NCBI GenBank assembly: GCA_947000775.1
Contig: CAMQGK010000466.1
Span: 2,527,001-2,591,000, forward strand
DNA length: 64,000 bases
Direction: 5' to 3'
Source of the DNA: Pterois miles
Taxonomy: Eukaryota; Chordata; Actinopteri; Perciformes; Scorpaenidae
Each line of letters starts with the position of its first letter. Within the stretch, counting starts at the first letter, position 1. The translations under genes and the position numbers were made by a program. The notes under the pieces were generated by a model. It worked only from the letters and a program-made list of their open reading frames with translations. It ran no database searches and was not told the origin of the DNA. Positions 57,265 through 64,000 of this stretch are shown here, piece after piece.

Positions 57265-58599
57265 TATTGTATTATTGTATTAAACTGTGGAACTGGAGAG
57301 CGCTCGACACTCACAGGGGATGTGTGGAAGTCTGGACATTTGGATTCAGTCTTAAACTCACACAGCCTCTGGATTTAAATGACATAAGTTAGTTTCTATG
57401 AATATGACTATGAGGAGTCGAAAGCATCGAGTGATCAGTGCTGCCAATTCTCCTGTCACGTGCCATTAAACTACAGGAGAGGACATTTCAGTGTTTCTAC
57501 TCTTTTTATTTCTTTTTAAAATGCATTTAAATTTAAATTTATATATCAAAAATTTGAAAATTCAAATTAATTAAAATTATATTATTAAAAATATATTAAT
57601 AATATATAACATTAATGATCTATAATATTATTGATTACAAATAAAATAAATAAAAATAAACTTTTCTATATACTTTGTCCTCAAGTCTGAGGGCTCAGTG
57701 TTGCTACTTGCTGAATAAATAGTATGAGTTACACCAGATGTGGATTACTTGTATTAGAATCATAGCTGAGTTTACTGCTGTTGTATCTGGGTGGAGAGGT
57801 GGAGACTGCGGCTCCAGCTGCTGATTATCTGAGTTGACACCGACTCTACTCTCTCTCGCTCCAGCACATGTTGGAGAAGGCATTGAAGCACCTCTATCTG
57901 TTAAGAGTAGTAGCTGCTCAGGTATGTCAGTGGATGACCCGCCGCTGAACTACTTTGCTCTAATTAGATCAGCGCTCTTTAGATGCACCAAAGGGCAAAA
58001 GGAAAAGTCAGAATTCAACAAAAGGTGTTTCCAGAAGGGCCACTCTGCTCTCCAAACTGACATCTAAACGAACAAAGGGGGGAGGCACAGTGCCTCCACT
58101 AAAAGAGACGATGCGTCTTTACGGCTGATTGCATGACTCTCTGTCTTTCTCTCCAGCCAGACAAATAAGCAGTGGTGCATAGACACCTGGAAATAGTGCT
58201 GCACTCTATTCTTCCTGCTGAAGCAAAGAGTCATTAACTCTGATAGGCTTTAAATGTGAGATCCATTTTTATCTATGGAACTCTCATGTCAGAAAATGGA
58301 GAAATACACTTTGTATTTCCGTTCCCTGGTCTCTGTCTCGGTGACAGTCTCGTATCAGAAAACAGTGAAAGTCTCTGTGGGACGTGGATGGAAGCGATCT
58401 CACTGACAGCTACACCTCATTTGGGCTGACTGTCCATTCACAGACTTTTTATGGACAGTGTAGTGTTGCAGTTTTTAAAGTGCTGTCACAAAAAAAAAAA
58501 CGATGTCAAACCAGTTTCCAACTGAACTTACCTAAAAAAGATAAAGTTTTTGATACATTTGAAAACTTTTCTTTGCCAGAAATGATTTAGGTGTGGTGC
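57265..58599. other. Non-coding stretch with an AT-rich patch
   Basis: 57500-57665 is over 85% A/T and includes near-palindromic ATATTA units. A splice-like open microexon at 57865-57921 is described in the findings. Nothing else is recognised. Confidence 0.45.
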
Positions 58600-58778
58600 T
58601 GGTCTACAGAGGTGTCGACCCAAGTCACATGACTTTGATTTGAGTCAGACTCGAGTCACAAATTTTGATGACAAAAATCATGATGACTCAAAACTCAAAG
58701 TTTAAGACTTGTCCTAGGACTTGAAGGCTTGAGACTTACTTGTGATTTGCAAAATAATGACTTGGTCCCTCCTCTACT
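58600..58778 (+). mobile_element. hAT-like element fragment (AGTCAAGTCAC family)
   Basis: AGAGGTGTCGACCCAAGTCA-CATGACTTTGATTTGAGTCA, then ACTCGAGTCACAAATTTTGATGA, GACTTGTCCTAGGACTTG and AATGACTTGGTCCCTCC: the familiar reiterated GACTTGAG words of a common fish element, ends approximate. Confidence 0.6.
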
Positions 58779-59087
58779 GGTCTGACTGCTATTGGACTAC
58801 TATTTTATAAGCATATGAAAAAAATACCTTCATATTTCTCAAATACAACCTGGCAATGTAATGAGCAGGTATCCAAAAGCTCTATGTCTCATGACCATTA
58901 GAGATCTATTGAACCTGACGCGTATCGGCCAAATGTGACCAATTCCTATTAAATACAGTCGTTTCACAATTGTACTGTGCCAAGACAACGTTAAAACCTT
59001 CATGAACAATATAATTCCCATAAGGAATAATGGTGCGTGCACCTGTCCTCTTATAAAGTGGGCCTAGTTAGGAAGTGAAGTGTAGTT
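58779..59087. other. Non-coding stretch, nothing recognised
   Basis: No gene or repeat signal. Confidence 0.4.
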
Positions 59088-59350
59088 ACTGGGGATGCTA
59101 ATAATTAACCATTTTACCAATAACTGGCTGGCTGCTATAGTAACTCTCCTGACAGTGAACTGGAGGCAGTGAATGCAGCATCATGGCTGCAGCAGTAGCT
59201 CTCCTGACGGTGAATTGGGGGCTCAGTTGTCTGTTATGCTCATATGCTGCAGCTGGCGCACCGCTACGTGAGCCACAAATCTTGTCTGTTAACGGTAAAT
59301 AATCGGTTAACGAGGGTCGGTTATCGGTTACGATTTTTTTTCCCTAGCAG
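59088..59350 (+). mobile_element. hAT-like element (TTAACC family), best copy
   Basis: Left end CTGGGGATGCTAATAATTAACC; right end TCGGTTACGATTTTTTTTCC-CTAGCAG, in which CTAGGGA and GGTTA words mirror the left end. The interior has AGTAGCTCTCCTGACGGTGA and GCAGCTGGCGCACCGCTACG, shared with 12330-12565 and, in reverse, 50441-50690. No transposase. Confidence 0.65.
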
Positions 59351-62300
59351 TTACAGCGTCATTTTACCCCACACATAAAATAATCCCTAAGAGTTTCACA
59401 CAGTAACATGCAAGATAAAGATTTTAGACAAAAAAAGCAGTGATATTGAATCAGTTCCTGGTGTCTATAATAAAATTTGTTTTTGTATCTGTATTAGGAC
59501 AGCAGAAGTGGGACCAGTGCATCCTTAACAACTATAACAAAGAACAGATTTGTGTTTTGGGTATTAACTTTTTATTATAGAGAAAATGTTAATTTTTTCT
59601 GCTGCAAAGGCAACAGCCACAACAATGTGCAGCCACACTGAACAAAAGCTAAAAGTTTACTGGACCGTGCACAAGTGTTGCTGCATAAAATCTGTCCTCG
59701 GTTAAGAGTTGCTTGTTATTGCTAGGAAACAACATCCAAAAATCCCAGATCTGAAGCATCACCAAAGGCTATCTGTCAACCATATTTTAATCAGATCTGT
59801 TGATAACCTTTTAGAATAGCTTGCAAAAACAGACAAGGATAAAAACATGTCCACCTTCCAACTATGTTGGCCGGCGACTGGACGGCTGAGTGATTAGGCA
59901 GACTGTCCTTTAAATGGCAGAATGTAGTGGAGTCTCTGGTGACAGTGAGCAAAAATACATACATAAATACACACTCAGCTGTGAAATACTACCTTCTGGC
60001 AAAGAGGAGGAGAGTAAAAGGAAGTAAAGCAAAGTAGAGATCGGATAAGGCAGGAGGAGAAATGAAGGAGAGGCGAATAACTGATCGCAGACAGAAAAGT
60101 ATACTTGCAGTGTTACAGAAGGAAAAACAGAAATCCAATATGTCAAAGTTCCAGACGAGTAAGTCAAGAAGAAGAGGATGAGGGAGTGTGAAGAGAGAGG
60201 AGGGAAACAGAAGGTGCTTCCAAGTTGTTGTATAACAGAAATTTAAATTTCCACCAACTCTCCACTGTATGTATACATCCTCCCTGTATACTGTGCTTCC
60301 TCTGCGTAGGTGATAAGTAGCTACGGACTCTTATGCTGATTAAAAACATCAAAAGGATCCATTCTTTTTCATTGACATGGCAGCCCAGGTGACTCACGCG
60401 TTGTCTATTTCTGTCCCTGGCAAAAGATCAGAGACGGATCTGTGTCATCGGAGCTGAAGAATTGTTCAGTGTCAAATGCAGTCTCCCCTCTTTCCCCTCA
60501 ATTATACGCACCACCATTACAGAAGATGAGTCATGTTTATTAAAGATGCCTTAGAATAGTGGCAGAGGATATCTGAGGCAGATTAGTTTTGGAGTGTATA
60601 TTGTTGTGAGAGCTCAAGGGGCCACTCAAGGATCTGAGTCCTTTGATGCAGCTGTAAGTCTGGATTTTAAATAAAATGATGGTGAAAGCTTTGAGCCGGT
60701 ATGAGGATAGCTTCTTGGTACTTTGAGTAACAGCGTGCATTAAAACCGCACCGCTTGCACTTAGCACTGGATGGACTGGTAAGGGGAAAGGAAGGCCGAC
60801 TACTTTCTCTGCCTTTCCTTCTCGGTTTCCGCCGTAGCTGTCTTGCCTCTACCTATTCCCACGTTGGAAGAGAAGCATCGTTTCTACCGCCTAGGTGCAC
60901 ATTTTCTCTCTCGCAGCCTTGAAGATAACCTCAAAAGAACAAACTGTCACCACAAAATGACAGGGGCCAGGTGGCAGGGAGGAAGTTGGGCTTATTTCAG
61001 GCATCTCTCAATTCCTCAGTGTCGGGAGAGGAGTCTCTGATGTGCCGCTTGCTTCCATATTCTTTGGATCTGGGCTGGTGTCAGAACTCATGAAAGACTA
61101 AGTGGGGAGGAAAGGGGAGACATGGGGATGAGATCAATGTGACTCAGGAGTGAAAGTGCCAAAAAAAAAAAAAAGTTTTGGCTTCTTCACTCTGCAGGGA
61201 CATTGTTTCTGCTGCATTTGTGTAAAATGTCGTCAGTGTCTTTTTTTTTTTTTTTTTAACTGATGTTCTTTTGAACAGTGGAAGTTAACACGTGCTGCAG
61301 TTTGCAAGCTGCGATTATTGGAGGGAGCGCTTTACACGAGTCGACGTTTTCTCTTGCAGCGTGCAGCCAGATGTTAAGCCTTGTTCTGAAGCTGGCAAGC
61401 ATCCCAGATTTACAGACGTGACAGCCATTTGAATTGATTTTAGGGTTCCCTTAGCACCATTTCAAAACACTTAACTTTTAAATGAAATAATAGACACCAG
61501 TACAATATTTAAACATGTTGTTTCAGAGACCTATAATTACTTAAGATCCACCGAATCATTCAGTTACTAACACAGCAAACTGAACTCTTTTTGGTAGAGG
61601 CATAAACAAACATCCTCGATGGCTTTTCTCCTTGTACCACTCGTGATGATGAGACTCGTGTTTGGCAATGAAAACTCCAAGGCTCAGAGGGTTGACATGA
61701 AACAGGAGCGCACACCTGTGGCTGCCGTCTACTGTCCTTGTTAATTACAAAAGCCTTAATGACGCTAATGAAGTTGTTGCTGAGGAGAGTGGTTATTTTT
61801 CCCCAGCGTGATTACACTATAGCACCTATTCATGTTGGCCTCGGGGTTGTAATGAACCCCCAAGAGTAATTTCTTCTTTAATTTCTATCTTTTGTCATTT
61901 TGATAACATTTTTGTGTAGAATGCTGAATAAGTATTCTACACAACATCTACATAAGTAAGTATGGCTTTTCCTGAAAAAAATGATAAGGATTGTGAGTGA
62001 ATCATTTGGCGGGTCCAAAATAAATGTTTATTTCTGTCATTCGTTTCCCACTACTAACAAGGCTTGTGAGCCAATAGTAAGACGACGCTGGTATCACGTA
62101 GTATCTCTGGGTCGTCAGTTAGCGTGGAAAAAAAAAATGGATAAATGCTGAGATTGATGGTAAGTGCTTGGCAACGACTTGTTGTGAAGTAAATACAATG
62201 GAGGGAAGGGAACAGCTAGTGGCTGTATGTTATCAGTGTTATCAATAGCACCTTTAAGACAACATTCTTGCATATAGTGTCCACCAGTGTCGCAGAATAT

Positions 62301-62734
62301 TTAAGAAAAGGTACAATTTGACCATTAGTACTGCAGTGGAGTAATGTTTTTACACGTGGGTCCAGGTTTTGTTTGTATTATGCAAGCACACAGACGGGCA
62401 AAGCCACATCCTGCTGCAAATTTCATATTAATCTGCTGATTGACAGTTGGTGGTGAAATAGCATTGTGCCAACAAAGGCAGTGAAGAAGACTGTTACCAA
62501 GTAAAAATGGATGTAAACAATGTGCAAGATAAAATATTTATAAAAATCGGCTTTGCTAAACATATTTGTCAGACCTCAGATACACACATCATATATAAAA
62601 ATGTGTCTCATGAACTGCCTTGAATTGTTGAATGGCACAAAACATCCTACAGCTGAATGAAAGCAGTTCTGAAGTTGACCTAATTGCCCCCCTTACTCCA
62701 TTAAAGTGACCGTGTTGGTGTCCCGTCCTGTCCT
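59351..62734. other. Long repeat-poor non-coding stretch
   Basis: The longest stretch here without an assigned repeat. A/T homopolymers at about 61160-61173 and 61241-61258. 61700-61870 (TTAATTACAAAAGCCTTAAT-GACGCTAATGAAGTTG at about 61740) has the look of a conserved non-coding element (untested). Probably intronic to the copine gene. Confidence 0.4.
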
Positions 62735-63280
62735 TGTTAAACCCAATTCAAAAACCTTGGTGTGCAGGTCAATGTAGTGGTAAAACCATTTTTTTTTCCA
62801 GCTTCATATTATTGCCAAAATCAAGCTATTCCTCTCATTCAAATAACCTGAGAAAATCATCCACACCTTTATATTCTTCCACCTGGACAACTGCAACGCC
62901 TTGTATGCTGGGATTAGTCAGTCGGCCCTGTCCCGCCTGCAACTGGTCTAGAATGCCAAAGCCAAACTCCTGACAGATACCTGGAAGAGGGACCACACTA
63001 CCACTATTTTGGCCACTGGTTGCCAGGGTGGTTCAAAAGTGATTTAAAAGTAATAACACCCTAAATGGGCTGGCCCACTCATATTGCAGACCTCCCAACC
63101 CATTATTCTACCTCCAGGTCCCTAAGGGGGGATGACTTCAGGCTCCTGGCTGTCCCACGATCTTAACTTAAGTTCCGGGGTGACCGTTGCAGCCCCTAAA
63201 CTGTGGAGCGGCATCAGATCTAACTCATCCATTGACTTATCTAACCCCAGGCTCAAAAACTGTACTCAGTTTATCATTTG
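62735..63280 (+). pseudogene. Decayed LINE ORF2 C-terminal remnant
   Basis: Across frameshifts and stops the plus strand still reads QLHIIAKIKLFLSF, IIHTFIF, HLDNCNALYAGISQSALSRL, APKLWSGI and SNPRLKN, the conserved order at the carboxyl end of non-LTR retrotransposon reverse transcriptases of the L2/CR1-like fish group. In active elements LDYCNALY and LPPHIR-like words occupy these places. Several in-frame stops (for example after QLV and VIK) show it is dead. A 3' tail (to about 63430) is not delimited. Confidence 0.75.
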
Positions 63281-64000
63281 AATCCTCCCGACGTGGCTAA
63301 TTTTTGACATTTGCTTATACATGTGTTGTTATCATTGTGTTGTCATGCGTGTTTGTGCCTAAGCTGTGTGCATTGATGGTTTTGTCTTTTTCATCTTCAG
63401 CAACCTTTACCTATTTGACTTTGACAGTGTAGTTTGGAGACAAACACTGACTGTAAACATAACTTTTGTTTAAGAGAAACTCCAGAGGGCATCTTTTTGA
63501 ATTGCTGTGTCTCAGAGGTCTCTCATTGTGAAGCAGCAGAACATATACACTGGCGAGCTACAATGGCTGTGAATTGGTCTGATGCCGAAACTGGAGAACT
63601 GCTCTCTCTCCATGCCGAGGACCAAATAACAAGACAGTCTGGCAGCAGTAAACAGTCTCTCACCTTGCACAATAGACGTTTCTGCACTGACTAGTCTTGT
63701 GTGATCGCTAAAGCCTTGCACTGCTGTCGTAGCAATACGTGTTGAATGTTTGAACAACGCTGAATAACATGGAGCTGATATGGAACTTCAAGAAATCGGT
63801 GCACCCAGCAAAGTCTCAATTACTTTCTCTCCATCCTGTTTGAATTAGGTCCTTTTTGATGGATAGCACATTGATTATTCTATGCACTGAAGTACAGTAA
63901 GGTGATGCAGTTGTGGCATGGCATCTTGACCTATCAGAAGATCATCATTAGCAGCTGTTCTGGAGCTTTCGGTCTTTTATTTGTTCATGTTTAAATCAAA
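63281..64000. other. Non-coding stretch, nothing recognised
   Basis: No gene or repeat recognised. A splice-acceptor-like TTTTTCATCTTCAG at about 63387-63400 is followed by an ORF that stops after about 10 codons, so it is not supported as an exon. Confidence 0.4.

Noticed and set aside
62735..63280. Functional reverse transcriptase
   Set aside because: Several in-frame stops and frameshifts; only a decayed carboxyl-terminal remnant.
63387..63440. Acceptor-like TTTTTCATCTTCAG with following short ORF
   Set aside because: It stops after about 10 codons and does not fit the expected copine C2B residues or phase.

Overview
The window is vertebrate nuclear DNA and almost certainly from a teleost fish. 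The basis is three spliced exons of a copine gene, many long (CA)n/(TG)n microsatellites, and a dense collection of dispersed repeats whose layouts I recognise from spiny-rayed fish genomes (tRNA-headed SINEs with a (TTC)n tail, short inverted-terminal-repeat DNA elements, a decayed LINE). There are no bacterial, organellar or viral genes, no long uninterrupted cellular ORF, and no CRISPR or rRNA. The fish assignment rests on remembered repeat families, not on a database search.

The only confidently coding DNA is three plus-strand exons at 40327-40390, 53604-53707 and 54919-55023. They join in phase and encode the end of the first C2 domain, the linker and the first half of the second C2 domain of a copine of the CPNE5/8/9 type. 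The introns between them are 13.2 kb and 1.2 kb. No upstream C2A exon or downstream C2B/VWA exon was found by eye, so roughly 1-40326 and 55024-64000 are probably intronic too. One further candidate is a minus-strand terminal exon at 15051-15183, open and preceded by a good acceptor, of unknown identity.

Region by region: 1-10 kb has a truncated SINE-like repeat, TG-flanked repeats and several ITR elements; 9.6 kb, 27.9 kb and 44.7 kb hold copies of one tRNA-headed SINE; 14-24.5 kb is a cluster of short ITR and fold-back elements; 31-37 kb holds more ITR elements, including a nested insertion at 33.9-35.0 kb; 40-53 kb is the large copine intron, with two ~1.06 kb copies of one repeat in opposite orientation close to its two ends; 55-64 kb has further hAT-like fragments, a pogo-like palindromic element and a LINE remnant.

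No new multi-gene system is visible. The most interesting structural observation is the inverted repeat pair that could fold the 13 kb intron and bring its splice sites within about 1 kb of each other. The candidate minus-strand exon and a 63-bp strictly alternating purine/pyrimidine tract with CGCG steps come next.
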